Below, piece by piece: positions 19,059-27,313 of a stretch of 64,000 nucleotides of DNA (the first letter of the stretch is position 1; the number at the start of each line of letters is the position of its first letter). The notes below the pieces were generated by a model. That model had not been told where the DNA came from, did no database searches, and saw only the letters and a program-made list of their open reading frames with translations. Source of the DNA: Oceanobacillus alkalisoli. Its GTDB lineage: Bacteria; Bacillota; Bacilli; Bacillales; Amphibacillaceae. The DNA is taken from the NCBI RefSeq assembly GCF_021556485.1, contig NZ_JAKGBW010000003.1, positions 221,990-285,989 on the forward strand. The letters run 5' to 3'. The translations under genes were made by a program, and so were the position numbers.

Positions 19059-19327
19059 GTCTAGCTCCAGCGCCCAGCGACTAGCGACTAGCGACTAGCG
19101 GACTTCCTGAACATCCGTGGGATAAAGAAGAGTTGCCAATTGGCTAAGACATGAGGCTTAGTCGCACTTATACCCTTGCGGTGAAAGTCAACATCAGCTC
19201 AAATCTAAAGGAGGGCCGACTAAGTACAGGCCAAGACCCAACTCACGTCTACCCCTAAAGAGGCATGCTTCCTATATCTCCCACTGTCCAGTCCGTACGT
19301 CGCTAAACGGTCGCTTGCGCTTTTGTT
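19059..19327. repeat. Family B repeat, copy B1 (between mraZ and rsmH)
   Basis: This non-coding 269-bp block begins GTCTAGCTCCAGCGCCCAGC and ends CGCTAAACGGTCGCTTGCGC. It shares these ends and the core AGTCAACATCAGCTCA with B2 and B3. A tandem CGACTAG unit (three copies) lies near its left end, and GAGGCTTAGTCGCACTTATA matches B2. The mraZ stop lies immediately beyond the right end. It would be transcribed inside the mraZ-rsmH mRNA if that operon is intact. Confidence 0.8.
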
Positions 19328-19759
19328 TTAAATATCAAAATCCAGTAGATTTTCAGCAATCTCAGAGAAGGATTCCTCCGATTCTTCCACGTATTCTTCC
19401 CATTTATCACCAGACCAAATCTCCACTCGTTCAGAGACCCCAATGACAACACATTCTTTTTCCAATGCGGCATATGTTCTCAATGTGGATGGAATATTTA
19501 TTCTTCCCTGTTTATCCACTTCGCATTCAACTGCACCAGAAAAGAAGAAGCGGGTAAAGGCTCTGGCATCTTTTTTTGTTAGGGGGAGTTGTTTTAATTT
19601 CTCTTCAATAATCTTCCATTCGTTCATCGGGTAAGCGAACAAGCATTTATCAAGACCGCGGGTCACAACAAAAGTATCCCCGAGTTCTTCACGAAACTTG
19701 GCGGGTACAATCATTCTGCCCTTCGTATCAACGTTATGCTTGTATTCCCCCATGAACAT
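19328..19759 (-). CDS. mraZ: Transcriptional regulator MraZ
   Basis: DNA-binding regulator of the dcw cluster with two SpoVT/AbrB-like MraZ folds. The 143-residue protein carries the paired motif [14 protein letters not shown] (about 11-24) and [13 protein letters not shown] (about 82-94), one per half. It forms a ring-shaped oligomer that binds tandem boxes in its own promoter. Three GTGG boxes at exact 10-bp spacing lie 33-56 nt upstream, so autoregulation is likely. It is the first gene of the dcw cluster. A repeat separates it from rsmH. Confidence 0.97.
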   Translation of the reverse strand: MFMGEYKHNVDTKGRMIVPAKFREELGDTFVVTRGLDKCLFAYPMNEWKIIEEKLKQLPLTKKDARAFTRFFFSGAVECEVDKQGRINIPSTLRTYAALEKECVVIGVSERVEIWSGDKWEEYVEESEESFSEIAENLLDFDI

Positions 19760-19781
19760 ATTCTTCTCCCCACTTTCGTAA

Positions 19782-19815
19782 TATTATATTACCACAACCC
19801 TCCACTATCCTCCAC
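19782..19815 (-). promoter_or_regulatory. mraZ promoter with tandem MraZ boxes
   Basis: On the minus strand a TATAAT -10 lies at about 19783-19788 with no good -35. Immediately upstream GTGG occurs three times at exactly 10-bp steps (plus-strand CCAC at 19792, 19802 and 19812), within GTGGAGGATAGTGGAGG. MraZ binds GTGG-type repeats at helical-turn spacing in several bacteria, so this is probably its operator, overlapping the -35 region. Confidence 0.7.
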
Positions 19816-19869
19816 TTCTTTTTCGTTAATTTTTAACTTTTTCGCTTAAGCTAAAAATAATTAGGGAAA

Positions 19870-19926
19870 TAAAAAAAGAGAAAAGCTGTTATATCAATGT
19901 TTAACAGCTTTTCTCTTCTCTTTTTC
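19870..19926 (-). terminator. Terminator of bshC
   Basis: GAGAAAAGCTGTTA and TAACAGCTTTTCTC form a 14-bp stem with A/T tracts on both sides. It lies 41 nt after the bshC stop and before the mraZ promoter, isolating the dcw cluster. Confidence 0.85.
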
Positions 19927-19927
19927 A

Positions 19928-19947
19928 AAAGTGGTGGAAAGTGGTGG
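19928..19947 (+). promoter_or_regulatory. Second pair of MraZ-like boxes
   Basis: AAAGTGGTGGAAAGTGGTGG carries two AAAGTGG units exactly 10 bp apart on the plus strand, just beyond the bshC terminator. They face the opposite way from the boxes at the mraZ promoter about 115 bp away. A second MraZ site is possible but unproven; it lies between bshC and its terminator. Confidence 0.4.
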
Positions 19948-19966
19948 TAAATGATCCCAATGGGTA

Positions 19967-21583
19967 TTATAAATAAACAACATAGTGTGAGTTTTGGAAA
20001 GAAAAGGAAGAACGGGTTACTTCCGAGATAAACGATACACCATATTCATTTAAAAACGGGAAAACATTCCACATCCGTTCTTGCAACCCTTCTTCCGGAT
20101 GTGTCAATAATTGAATCTCATCAAATTGTGCAAGGTCTTTCGCATACTTCTCTTCCAAAGCAAGTTTCATACGGCGCTTTAGAAACTCAATTTCTCTTTG
20201 TACGTAATGAAGATTTTTCTCTGCAAGTGCCCCAACATCATCTCGGATTGATTCTGCCGTCTTTCGAAGCGGTTTATGGGCTTCTGCAATTGTATTCTGC
20301 AAATTCTTGGCTAAATCATCAATTGGCGGCTCTTGTTTCGTTAACAGCCATTGTTCCCTTTTCGCCGTGCTTCCCTCGTTAACTGCTTCCTCGACAGTTA
20401 AATCTGTGGCATATAAGGCTTTATTGATTGTTTCAGGAAGATAGGTAAATGAAAGTCTAGGCAATACAGGAGGCATTTTCAAATCCAATGCACGGAATGC
20501 TGGCTTAAGCAGGGCCCAGTAACTAATTTCTCCTGGTCCACCAATAAATGCAAGTGTGGGCAAGAGGAGTTCTTGCATCACCGGCCGCGTAACAACATTA
20601 TTACTAAGCTTCTCTGGATTTGTTTCTGCAAGACTCAGTAACTCCTCTGTCGTCAGCTCGATTTCATCTTGCTTACCTTTCCATGTGCCTTGTTCTGTCC
20701 GGCTTAGTAAAATTCGTTCTCCATCTAAATGATAGAATAGATGACCATCTGCTGGTTCTAGTTCAAGTGCAGCTGTGTAGCCTTGCTCTTCCAGTTCCTT
20801 TGCAACCTCACAAACACCTTGACTGATTTTTGGCTGATTCTCAATCATGCGGACAAAATAATCCTGCTCAATATTTCGGATGCGTTTGTCTGCTGCATCT
20901 ATCAAGATAATACCTTCTTCTTGAAAAAGCTTATGAATGATCCTGGCAAAGAAATCAGTGAAACTTACAGATTCCCGCAGCGTGTCCGTCACCATTTTAT
21001 AAATATCTTTCGTATGTATTGTTTCCGGAAGTTTAGAAAAAAGTTCATCGACCCATTTTCCAGCAAGTTCCTGATCGAGTGTAATTTCTGTGACAGGAAG
21101 TTTTTTATAATGGGATTGCTTGAGTGGATACTTGTTCAGTTCTGTTCCTTCAGGAAAAAACACATGATTGACTTCCTCGTAATCATGATCTTCTCCAGCT
21201 ATCCAGAAAACCGGTAATACAGGTACGTTTAAACTCTTTTCCTGTTCTCTTGCAAAATGCAGGATAGAGATTATTTTATTAATTGTATAGAGCGGACCTG
21301 TAAGCAGACCAGCTTGCTGCCCTCCCACAACGACAACACTTTCCGGGTTCCGCAGCTGTTCGATGGCTTTTAACGTTGTTTCTCCTGCGCCCCAGGCCGT
21401 GTTCCGCTCTGCAAGAATCGTCGCCAATTCTTCGCGTTTGAATGTTCGATTTCTTAACTCATTCATCCTTTCATCCATTGCTCCAAAAGGATGATAATCA
21501 AAAAATTGCATAACCGATCTATTGTTTCTATAATCAGTGATCAACTGACCTTGATTTCGTATATTTACCGCGTCGATTCGCAT
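19967..21583 (-). CDS. bshC: Bacillithiol biosynthesis cysteine-adding enzyme BshC
   Basis: Adds cysteine to glucosaminyl-malate in the last step of bacillithiol synthesis, the main low-molecular-weight thiol of Bacillaceae. The 538-residue protein has the BshC nucleotidyltransferase-like core (VVVVGGQQAGLLTGPLYTINKIISIL, about 83-108; PVFWIAGEDHDYEEVNHVF) and a C-terminal coiled coil (about 445-500, KNLHYVQREIEFLKRRMK). AAAGGAG sits 9 nt before the ATG. It holds the same place as yllA of B. subtilis, just before mraZ. A family E repeat ends some 26 nt upstream of its start. Confidence 0.95.
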   Translation of the reverse strand: MRIDAVNIRNQGQLITDYRNNRSVMQFFDYHPFGAMDERMNELRNRTFKREELATILAERNTAWGAGETTLKAIEQLRNPESVVVVGGQQAGLLTGPLYTINKIISILHFAREQEKSLNVPVLPVFWIAGEDHDYEEVNHVFFPEGTELNKYPLKQSHYKKLPVTEITLDQELAGKWVDELFSKLPETIHTKDIYKMVTDTLRESVSFTDFFARIIHKLFQEEGIILIDAADKRIRNIEQDYFVRMIENQPKISQGVCEVAKELEEQGYTAALELEPADGHLFYHLDGERILLSRTEQGTWKGKQDEIELTTEELLSLAETNPEKLSNNVVTRPVMQELLLPTLAFIGGPGEISYWALLKPAFRALDLKMPPVLPRLSFTYLPETINKALYATDLTVEEAVNEGSTAKREQWLLTKQEPPIDDLAKNLQNTIAEAHKPLRKTAESIRDDVGALAEKNLHYVQREIEFLKRRMKLALEEKYAKDLAQFDEIQLLTHPEEGLQERMWNVFPFLNEYGVSFISEVTRSSFSFQNSHYVVYL

Positions 21584-21609
21584 CTGATTCTACTCCTTTA
21601 TCACGCATT

Positions 21610-21755
21610 AACGGTCTGCAATACCTCCACCCTTAGACAGGAGAAAAGCCCAAAGTATAAAGATGAAGGCTAAACAGTCCGTATATCCCTGATTCTGTTC
21701 AATTTATATTCAGCGGAGATAGCCCCCACTGAATGAAGTTTCACTCTATGAATAA
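21610..21755. repeat. Family E repeat, copy E1
   Basis: This 146-bp element begins AACGGTCTGCAATACC and ends GAAGTTTCACTCTATGAAT. It shares the core ACAGTCCGTATATCCCTGAT with E2 and its two ends with E2 and E4. It fills most of the space between the DUF3397 gene and bshC. No open frame is supported. Nothing else is seen in 21756-21804. Confidence 0.75.
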
Positions 21756-21804
21756 GTCCAAGTTGTATTGTATCTAATTCTGACAGTAATTTCATGTTTC
21801 TTGT

Positions 21805-22185
21805 TTACGTTGCCAAATATTTAATGATTCCTGCAATCATTAAGCAGCCGTAAAGAATAAAGAATAACAAAAATGAAATTCTCCATAATAATTTAGCGGC
21901 TTTTTTGAATTGGACATCCCGTCCCGTTCTCCACTGGATAAATATGATTAATGATAAAGAAACGAGCAGGAAAATCAAGACAACCCCAACAAAGCTCCGA
22001 TCAAATATAATTCCGAGCATAATTGTTACTGCGATAATATATAAAATAGTCGTCCAATTCACTGCAGAATGAAACGCCTTTAACTTGTTCCACTCCCGGA
22101 TCATACTAATAATATAAACAAGAAAGCTTGCAAGCAGCGGGATTGTAATAAAAAAAGATAGGACATAAACGATAATATCTAGCAT
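21805..22185 (-). CDS. DUF3397 family membrane protein
   Basis: Small integral membrane protein of unknown function. From the supported start it has 126 residues and four predicted membrane helices (about 3-23, 41-60, 64-85 and 98-124), with basic loops such as IQWRTGRDVQFKK. The start is set at ATG 22185, which has AAGGAG 9 nt upstream; the longest frame would add 17 residues across that site. Membership of DUF3397 is my recognition of the overall pattern, without a search. It takes the place next to bshC where panE lies in B. subtilis. Confidence 0.75.
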   Translation of the reverse strand: MLDIIVYVLSFFITIPLLASFLVYIISMIREWNKLKAFHSAVNWTTILYIIAVTIMLGIIFDRSFVGVVLIFLLVSLSLIIFIQWRTGRDVQFKKAAKLLWRISFLLFFILYGCLMIAGIIKYLAT

Positions 22186-22248
22186 TCCGAAGTTTCTCCT
22201 TATGTAATTTTTCAATATATAATCCAGTTCCACCACTCAAAACAGTGA

Positions 22249-22815
22249 ATTACTTTCATACAGCGTAAGTGTGCCAAACTCCGAAACTTTCTACTGGAGG
22301 TCCGCAGTCCAGACACCTCTCACATCTGCTGAGCGGCCGGCAAGTCTCCTCGCGCTGAGCACTAAGGGGTCTCGCCAGGCTTACCTCCGAACAGGAAGTT
22401 CTAATGCCGGCGTTGGTCACAGGACGTGACCGTTCTTTGCCGGCCTTCCGCAGGAGTCTCGAGGTGTCTGCACTGCTACCAGGAAAAGCCAAATTGGAAT
22501 CACTGTTTAATGTTCTAAAAAAGTATACTCCTTATCGTGGCCGAATAATTTCTATTTAAAATAACCATCTAACCAGTTCAGTTGCCCGGGGGATGGTGAC
22601 TCCTACGGGAAAAGTACGTGTCCAGACCTGAGCAGGAAGCGGTTTTCTTCCGAGGCAGACTAAGAACGCCACGTCCTGTGGCAACGTCTGCATTAGCACG
22701 TCCTTTGCGTCGAGGCTGAGGCCGTGGAAAGCATCCGTCCCCCGGGCAACTGAACGGCGATTGAAGCTCTGAATGAGTGAAAGGGCCAAATCACTCGCGC
22801 TGTATGAATGTGTGT
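22249..22815. repeat. Family A repeat, copy A2
   Basis: This 567-bp element has inverted ends ATTACTTTCATACAGCG and CGCTGTATGAATG. The CATAC variant occurs on both ends, so they have changed together. Hairpin 1 is framed by GCAGTCCAGACACCTC (22304) and GAGGTGTCTGCACTGC (22461). Hairpin 2 is framed by GTTCAGTTGCCCGGGGGATG and its near-complement ending near 22760. Each hairpin loop carries extra material, including inner palindromes around CACGTCCTGTG. Short open frames inside are hairpin artefacts. It separates the DUF3397 gene from divergent ylbP. A TATAAT at 22912-22917 may be the ylbP -10. Confidence 0.85.
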
Positions 22816-23008
22816 AGGATTGTGTATTTTTGATTGCACTATTTTGATTCTACTATATTCGAATTAAGAATGTTACACAACCTCAAGATTTAAAAAAACT
22901 ATTAATTGATGTATAATTATAAAGACAGTGAATACATTCAATATACTATTGCAATCTAACGTTTCATGAATGAATGAATGGTTAAGATAAACAAAGGGGG
23001 ATGTAAGC

Positions 23009-23506
23009 ATGAACAAAGTGAAGGTCGAAAATTTATTAATCAACTACAAAACTCTTGAGAAATTTAAGCGATTCAAGGAATATGGCAACCAGGAGCTCTC
23101 TATGCTCGAGGATTTACAGAACAACTTTATTGAAAACAATAGTGAATCACCTTTTTATGGAATTTATATCGGAGAGAACTTAATAGCCAGAATGAGTTTA
23201 TACAGAATTAAGGAAAAATATGATAACTATTTTGACCCGCCACAGGATTATTTAGCGCTTTGGAAACTGGAAGTATTGCCAGACTATCAAGGCCACGGAT
23301 ACGGCAAATTAATGGTGGACTATGCAAAAAGCTTTAATTTGCCAATTAAAACGAGTCCGCGGATCAATTCACAAGGATTCTGGGAGAAAATGAGCTTTCA
23401 AAAAGCACAATATGATTTGGAACGGGACCTCGGGGAAAATCCACTAATTTGGCTGCCTCAAGGTGTCCAGGAGAAAGAGGCACAACATAGTCAAGAGACA
23501 GAATAA
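23009..23506 (+). CDS. ylbP: GNAT family N-acetyltransferase YlbP
   Basis: Predicted acetyl-CoA-dependent acetyltransferase of unknown substrate. The 165-residue protein keeps the GNAT acetyl-CoA motif LEVLPDYQGHGYGKLMVDYAK (about 90-110), preceded by the usual strand with LWKLEV, and ends SFQKAQYDLERDLGENPLIWLP, typical of YlbP. AAAGGGGG precedes the ATG. It converges on rsfA, with a shared terminator between them. It keeps the B. subtilis neighbourhood but is the only plus-strand gene between mraZ and rpmF. Confidence 0.88.
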   Translation: MNKVKVENLLINYKTLEKFKRFKEYGNQELSMLEDLQNNFIENNSESPFYGIYIGENLIARMSLYRIKEKYDNYFDPPQDYLALWKLEVLPDYQGHGYGKLMVDYAKSFNLPIKTSPRINSQGFWEKMSFQKAQYDLERDLGENPLIWLPQGVQEKEAQHSQETE

Positions 23507-23511
23507 AAATT

Positions 23512-23551
23512 ACCACGTGAAGTTAGCAAATGAACTTCACGTGGTTTTTTT
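23512..23551 (+). terminator. Terminator of ylbP (convergent with rsfA)
   Basis: ACCACGTGAAGTT and AACTTCACGTGGT form a 13-bp stem followed by seven T residues on the plus strand. It lies 6 nt after the ylbP stop and touches the rsfA stop. Confidence 0.92.
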
Positions 23552-24038
23552 AGACATCCGGATTGCTTTCCATATTTCCATCCACCCAATTCCATAACTT
23601 CTCCATTTCACTCCAGGCATTTTTATATCGTTCAAGTTGTTGATTCAATTGTTCATTTTCTTGTTTAAGTCTTTCAATCAATTGTACTTGTTCATTATTT
23701 TCGGATTCAGGATTTTTACTTTTCAATTGTTCCAGGAGTTGAATGGCAGACTCAATTGCATTCCTTTCAAGAACCTCTTCACCAGCCTGGAGCGCACGTA
23801 ATGCTTGGCTGCTCACCTTCTTCCTCTCTTCTTTTGCTTGACGAATAGCAGATTCATACTGTTTCCGAATTGTCGCATTCCAGCGAAAGCCACAGGCCGC
23901 TGGTGTTCTTACAAGCTTAGCGGCTACTTCTTTAAACGCTTCCAGCTGGGTATTACCATTCTTAATATATTGCAGGACAGTTTCCGCTAATAATACATCT
24001 TCTTCTTTCGTCCATGCATCCTGTCTAGTTTCTTTCAT
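23550..24038 (-). CDS. rsfA: RsfA-type prespore transcriptional regulator
   Basis: RsfA/YlbO-type regulator that tunes sigma-F-dependent genes in the forespore. The 162-residue protein has an N-terminal Myb/SANT-like DNA-binding domain (about 5-60, [21 protein letters not shown] ... [18 protein letters not shown]). A C-terminal coiled coil follows (about 95-150, [24 protein letters not shown]). GGAGG precedes the ATG. The position between ylbP and the rpmF region matches ylbO of B. subtilis, although a hydratase gene now sits upstream. Confidence 0.88.
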   Translation of the reverse strand: MKETRQDAWTKEEDVLLAETVLQYIKNGNTQLEAFKEVAAKLVRTPAACGFRWNATIRKQYESAIRQAKEERKKVSSQALRALQAGEEVLERNAIESAIQLLEQLKSKNPESENNEQVQLIERLKQENEQLNQQLERYKNAWSEMEKLWNWVDGNMESNPDV

Positions 24039-24105
24039 GGCTATCCTCCTCCACTACTTTGCTATCAATGTATGCGGAAACGAGGATTGATAGAATCATG
24101 TTTAG

Positions 24106-24864
24106 CTATTTCTTTTTAGAAAAGTTTTCAATTGCCTGTTTGTGAGTTTCGGATTCCCATAGACTAGCTGCGTTTTTCACTTCTACTTTCATAAGGCTAG
24201 GTAGTTCAGCAACATGCATATTAACTTTAAATTGTTCCTTTAATAGACGCATCTGTTCTACTGATCGAGCTATATACTTCTCTAAATACCTTCTAGCTTT
24301 CCAATCGGCCGAATCGATTATATCATGGAGCCAGCCTTTTTCCTTCAGTTCATGTGCAGTTAATACAGCTCCTGTTGCAATCCAGTCCAGCGCAAAATCA
24401 GGTTGCACTTTTTTATAAAGTAATGCTCCCCCGCCCCAACCAGGCAGGATTCCAATCGTCGTTTGAATAAAGCCGAATTTCGTATTCGCCTTAGCAATTC
24501 GGATATCACAGGCAGTCGCAAGTTCACATCCACCCCCTAAAGCGTCTCCATTCAACAATGCAATTACCGGCACTGGAAAATTAACTATTTTTTGAAGTAC
24601 TTCCATCATCGTTTTTAGTTTAGCAAATGCTTCATTAGTTGATAATTCACCGTGCAATTCATTTAAATCCCCACCAGCAGAGAACATTCGATTTTCTACA
24701 CCAGTAAGCAATAAAAAATTCAAGTCATCCGCTTCTGCTGCAGCCAGTTTAGCTTGTAACTGATCACCCATATGTAAAGAAATTGCATTTTGTTTCTCTG
24801 GTCTGTTCAAGCGAATAATTCCATACCCCTCGATTTTCTTTTCATAGTTAACTACTTCTCCCAA
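24106..24864 (-). CDS. Enoyl-CoA hydratase/isomerase family protein
   Basis: Crotonase-superfamily protein, probably acting on an acyl-CoA thioester; the substrate is not evident. The 252-residue protein has the oxyanion-hole segments MFSAGGDLNEL (about 60-70) and ALLNGDALGGGCELATACDIRIA (about 102-124). The GFIQTTIGILPGWGGGALLY segment has glycine or threonine where a hydratase would carry catalytic glutamates, so it may be an isomerase, hydrolase or decarboxylase. The start is a TTG with GGGGAG upstream. It lies between rsfA and rpmF, a position with no counterpart in B. subtilis. Confidence 0.85.
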   Translation of the reverse strand: MGEVVNYEKKIEGYGIIRLNRPEKQNAISLHMGDQLQAKLAAAEADDLNFLLLTGVENRMFSAGGDLNELHGELSTNEAFAKLKTMMEVLQKIVNFPVPVIALLNGDALGGGCELATACDIRIAKANTKFGFIQTTIGILPGWGGGALLYKKVQPDFALDWIATGAVLTAHELKEKGWLHDIIDSADWKARRYLEKYIARSVEQMRLLKEQFKVNMHVAELPSLMKVEVKNAASLWESETHKQAIENFSKKK

Positions 24865-24916
24865 AATCTATCTCCCCTTTACACCATTTCTTTTAATCTC
24901 CCATTTATCCCGGTGT

Positions 24917-25060
24917 AACCGTCCGTAAAACTCCCACCTCAAAACTTTAGGATCTCCGAGAAAGTGTAGGTAGGAAACGTGAGCTAACACCCAAGATGCG
25001 TTCCACTAACAATCAGTCAGGGATGAAGCCCCCCCACCGATTGAACTTTCTCTTTATTAT
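24917..25060. repeat. Family E repeat, copy E3 (divergent)
   Basis: This 144-bp element begins AACCGTCCGTAAAACTCCCA and ends CACCGATTGAACTTTCTCTT. Its ends match E1, E2 and E4 (AACCGTC..., ...GAA-TTTC-CTTTAT), but the middle differs. It fills the gap between rpmF and the hydratase gene. I see nothing else in this gap. Confidence 0.65.
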
Positions 25061-25125
25061 ACAAGATGACAATAAAAAAAACAGACCACTAAATTGTGAT
25101 CTGCTCCTCGCTGTTGTCTCCCCGA

Positions 25126-25299
25126 TTAGTTGCTGACAACTTCTCTTCCATCATAATGTCCACATGCTTTACATACGTGGTGTGGCTTCGTTAATTCTCC
25201 ACAATTTGAACACTCTACCATGCCAGGTACATGTAGTTTTTTATGAGTACGACGTTGGTTTTTTACTTTTTTAGATGTTTTACGCTTAGGTACTGCCAT
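25126..25299 (-). CDS. rpmF: 50S ribosomal protein L32
   Basis: Small large-subunit ribosomal protein. Translation of 25299 to 25126 gives 57 residues starting [20 protein letters not shown], the L32 N-terminus. It has a zinc-ribbon with Cys30, Cys33, Cys43 and Cys46 (CSNCG and CKACG). This four-cysteine form is the zinc-binding type. AGGAGG precedes the ATG. It follows ylbN by 30 nt, the usual yceD/ylbN-rpmF pair, and probably shares the strong promoter at 25903-25931. Confidence 0.98.
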   Translation of the reverse strand: MAVPKRKTSKKVKNQRRTHKKLHVPGMVECSNCGELTKPHHVCKACGHYDGREVVSN

Positions 25300-25329
25300 G
25301 ACCTACACCTCCTTCAAATGAAAAGAACG

Positions 25330-25875
25330 TTATTCACTATTCATTTTCTTATCTTTATTTTCAAGTAAAGACGCCAATTTTTTTAAACGTGGATCAATGG
25401 TTTCTTCCTTTGGTTCTTCTTCTTGAACAAAACTCCAGCCGTCACCTTCTTTAGGTGCTGCGCCCTCTGGATTGGATTCTTCCGAGAACACCCGAAACGG
25501 TATACCCAACAGTATATTTTCCATGATATACGGCTTTAAGTCAAGCACTTCTCCTTTAACCGGATGGATTTCATTCTCTAAATCCTCTTCGGTTACATAT
25601 GGGGAAGTGGAAAATACTTCATCAGCTGTAATTTCATACGGATAATGTACATCAACAAGTGTCCTTGCACATGGTAAAATCATCTCACCTTTAATGGTCA
25701 TAGAGGCAAATATTTCTTCGCTCTGATCCATTGTAAACAAAACTTTTACCTGCGCTGGTCCGATTCGGCGGATATCATTGTTCATCGTTTCCAATTCTGA
25801 AACATCAACTGTTTCTTCCACTTCAAAAGGTCCCTTAAAGTTCTCCCTTTGAATCTGTGAGACAGAAATTTTCAT
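25330..25875 (-). CDS. ylbN: YceD/DUF177 family protein YlbN
   Basis: DUF177 (YceD-like) protein, almost always encoded just before rpmF and linked to 23S rRNA or ribosome assembly; the exact role is unclear. About 181 residues. It carries the family core MILPCARTLVDVHYPYEI (near 75-92) and the acidic DLKPYIMENILLGIP segment. The typical second cysteine is absent, leaving one. The start is set at the third of three closely spaced candidates (ATG 25875), with AGAGGTG 6 nt upstream. Its promoter is near consensus. Confidence 0.92.
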   Translation of the reverse strand: MKISVSQIQRENFKGPFEVEETVDVSELETMNNDIRRIGPAQVKVLFTMDQSEEIFASMTIKGEMILPCARTLVDVHYPYEITADEVFSTSPYVTEEDLENEIHPVKGEVLDLKPYIMENILLGIPFRVFSEESNPEGAAPKEGDGWSFVQEEEPKEETIDPRLKKLASLLENKDKKMNSE

Positions 25876-25902
25876 GTTCATCACCTCTAGGCAACAAGAG
25901 TT

Positions 25903-25931
25903 ATTTTAAAAGAAAAATGATGTTTTGTCAA
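25903..25931 (-). promoter_or_regulatory. Sigma-A promoter of ylbN-rpmF
   Basis: On the minus strand TTGACA (25926-25931), a 17-nt spacer and TAAAAT (25903-25908) give one mismatch to consensus. It lies 28 nt before the ylbN start, as expected for a highly expressed ribosomal-protein operon. Confidence 0.85.
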
Positions 25932-26001
25932 CATCTTTTCTTTACAGCAAATAAATAAAAGTTTTCCAATGATTTATTAGCTGAAATTTTCTCCCTTTAT
26001 T

Positions 26002-26010
26002 TGTTACAAT
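26002..26010 (+). promoter_or_regulatory. Extended -10 promoter of tmcAL
   Basis: TGTTACAAT is an extended -10 element 32 nt before the tmcAL start; the -35 region is poor. It is divergent from the ylbN promoter. Confidence 0.45.
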
Positions 26011-26041
26011 GATAGCACATTAAAGCTGGGAGTTGAAATAA

Positions 26042-27262
26042 ATGAAAGCTTGTGGTGTTGTTGTTGAATATAATCCCTTTCACAATGGTCATGCCTATCA
26101 TGTCCAAAAAGCAAAAGAAGTATCACATGCCGAAACTGTAATTGCGGTAATGAGCGGTGATTTCCTGCAGCGAGGAGAGCCGGCAATTATCGATAAATTC
26201 CATCGAGCAAGAGCTGCCCTATTTTCTGGTGTCGACATCGTATTAGAATTACCATATGCATATGCCGTGCAAAATAGTGATTATTTTGCGAGAGGGGCTG
26301 TGCATGTGCTGCATGCAATCGGTGCTTCCAGTATTTGTTTCGGGAGTGAAGCCGGTAATGCGAGACCGTTTATAGCGGCTAATCTCGTACAGAAGGAACG
26401 GAAAGATGAATACGAAAAGGAATTAAAAGAACGATTACAACAAGGCCTGTCTTACCCGGAAGCAAGTATGCATGCATCTGCTGCAATTGGACTTGTAAAT
26501 AACGAACTCGATCTTTCCCAGCCGAATAATATTCTCGGTATGGGGTATGTAAAAACAATTCTCGAACAGAATTTGCCTATGAATATACATACAATCAAAC
26601 GAGTGAATAATCATTACCATGATCCGGAAATTACGGATTCGATTGCCAGTGCAACGAGTATTCGGAAAGAAATTATCGAGCAACAGAAGCTGACAGCGGA
26701 AGCACGTGCAGCACTTCCACTTATTACAGCTAAAGAGCTTAAACAATATAGACAAACCGCTTCCCTTTGGCATGACTGGGAACTTTATTTTCAATTTGTA
26801 AATTACCGGGTCCAAACGATGACACTGCAAGAGCTCCGCCAAATACACGGGGTAACAGAAGGGCTTGAATATCGCTTGAAAAGCACTGCTAAACAAGCAG
26901 AAAATATGGAGGAGTGGCTAAACCTGATCAAGACCAAACGCTATACATGGACGAGAATCCAGCGTCTTTTCACACATCTACTGACAAATACGAAAAAATA
27001 TGAACTGGAACCATTTTTGAGTGAAGAACGAGAACTGCCATATATCCGGATGCTTGGAATGACCGAGCAGGGACAAAAATATTTAAACCATGTGAAAAAG
27101 GCAATCGAAATTCCTATTTTATCGGGCTATCGTAAAAACATGGATCCTCTCATGCAATTGGAAGAAAAAGCAAGCCTTTCCTACTACAGCATCCTTAAAC
27201 CCGCCACAAGAAAAAAATTATTTAAACAAGAGCTAGATGGGCCAATTCGAATTGATGGCTAA
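26042..27262 (+). CDS. tmcAL: tRNA(Met) cytidine acetate ligase TmcAL
   Basis: Makes N4-acetylcytidine at the wobble base of elongator tRNA-Met, using acetate and ATP. The 406-residue protein (formerly YlbM) has a nucleotidyltransferase-like N-terminus with the HIGH-like motif EYNPFHNGHAYHV (about 9-21) and VIAVMSGDFLQRGEPAI. It also has FGSEAG (near 101) and the ATSIRK motif (about 205). The C-terminal half is helical and basic. GGGAG precedes the ATG. It ends at a terminator shared with convergent ylbL. Confidence 0.95.
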   Translation: MKACGVVVEYNPFHNGHAYHVQKAKEVSHAETVIAVMSGDFLQRGEPAIIDKFHRARAALFSGVDIVLELPYAYAVQNSDYFARGAVHVLHAIGASSICFGSEAGNARPFIAANLVQKERKDEYEKELKERLQQGLSYPEASMHASAAIGLVNNELDLSQPNNILGMGYVKTILEQNLPMNIHTIKRVNNHYHDPEITDSIASATSIRKEIIEQQKLTAEARAALPLITAKELKQYRQTASLWHDWELYFQFVNYRVQTMTLQELRQIHGVTEGLEYRLKSTAKQAENMEEWLNLIKTKRYTWTRIQRLFTHLLTNTKKYELEPFLSEERELPYIRMLGMTEQGQKYLNHVKKAIEIPILSGYRKNMDPLMQLEEKASLSYYSILKPATRKKLFKQELDGPIRIDG

Positions 27263-27263
27263 A

Positions 27264-27313
27264 AAAGCTTGCGACAGGTAATGTTACGACAACCAACCTG
27301 TTCGCAAGCTTTA
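27264..27313 (+). terminator. Bidirectional terminator between tmcAL and ylbL
   Basis: AAAGCTTGCGA and TCGCAAGCTTT, extended by CAGGT and ACCTG, make a long stem flanked by A and T tracts on both sides. It serves both convergent genes. Confidence 0.85.

Noticed and set aside
19071-19100. Tandem CGACTAG units in B1 as a possible CRISPR-like or tandem-repeat array.
   Set aside because: Only three 7-bp units with no spacers; it is a local expansion within the repeat. No CRISPR array is present in the window.
22256-22789. Two open frames of 78 and 77 residues within repeat A2.
   Set aside because: They run through the hairpin arms, have no ribosome site and are not preserved in A3 or A4.
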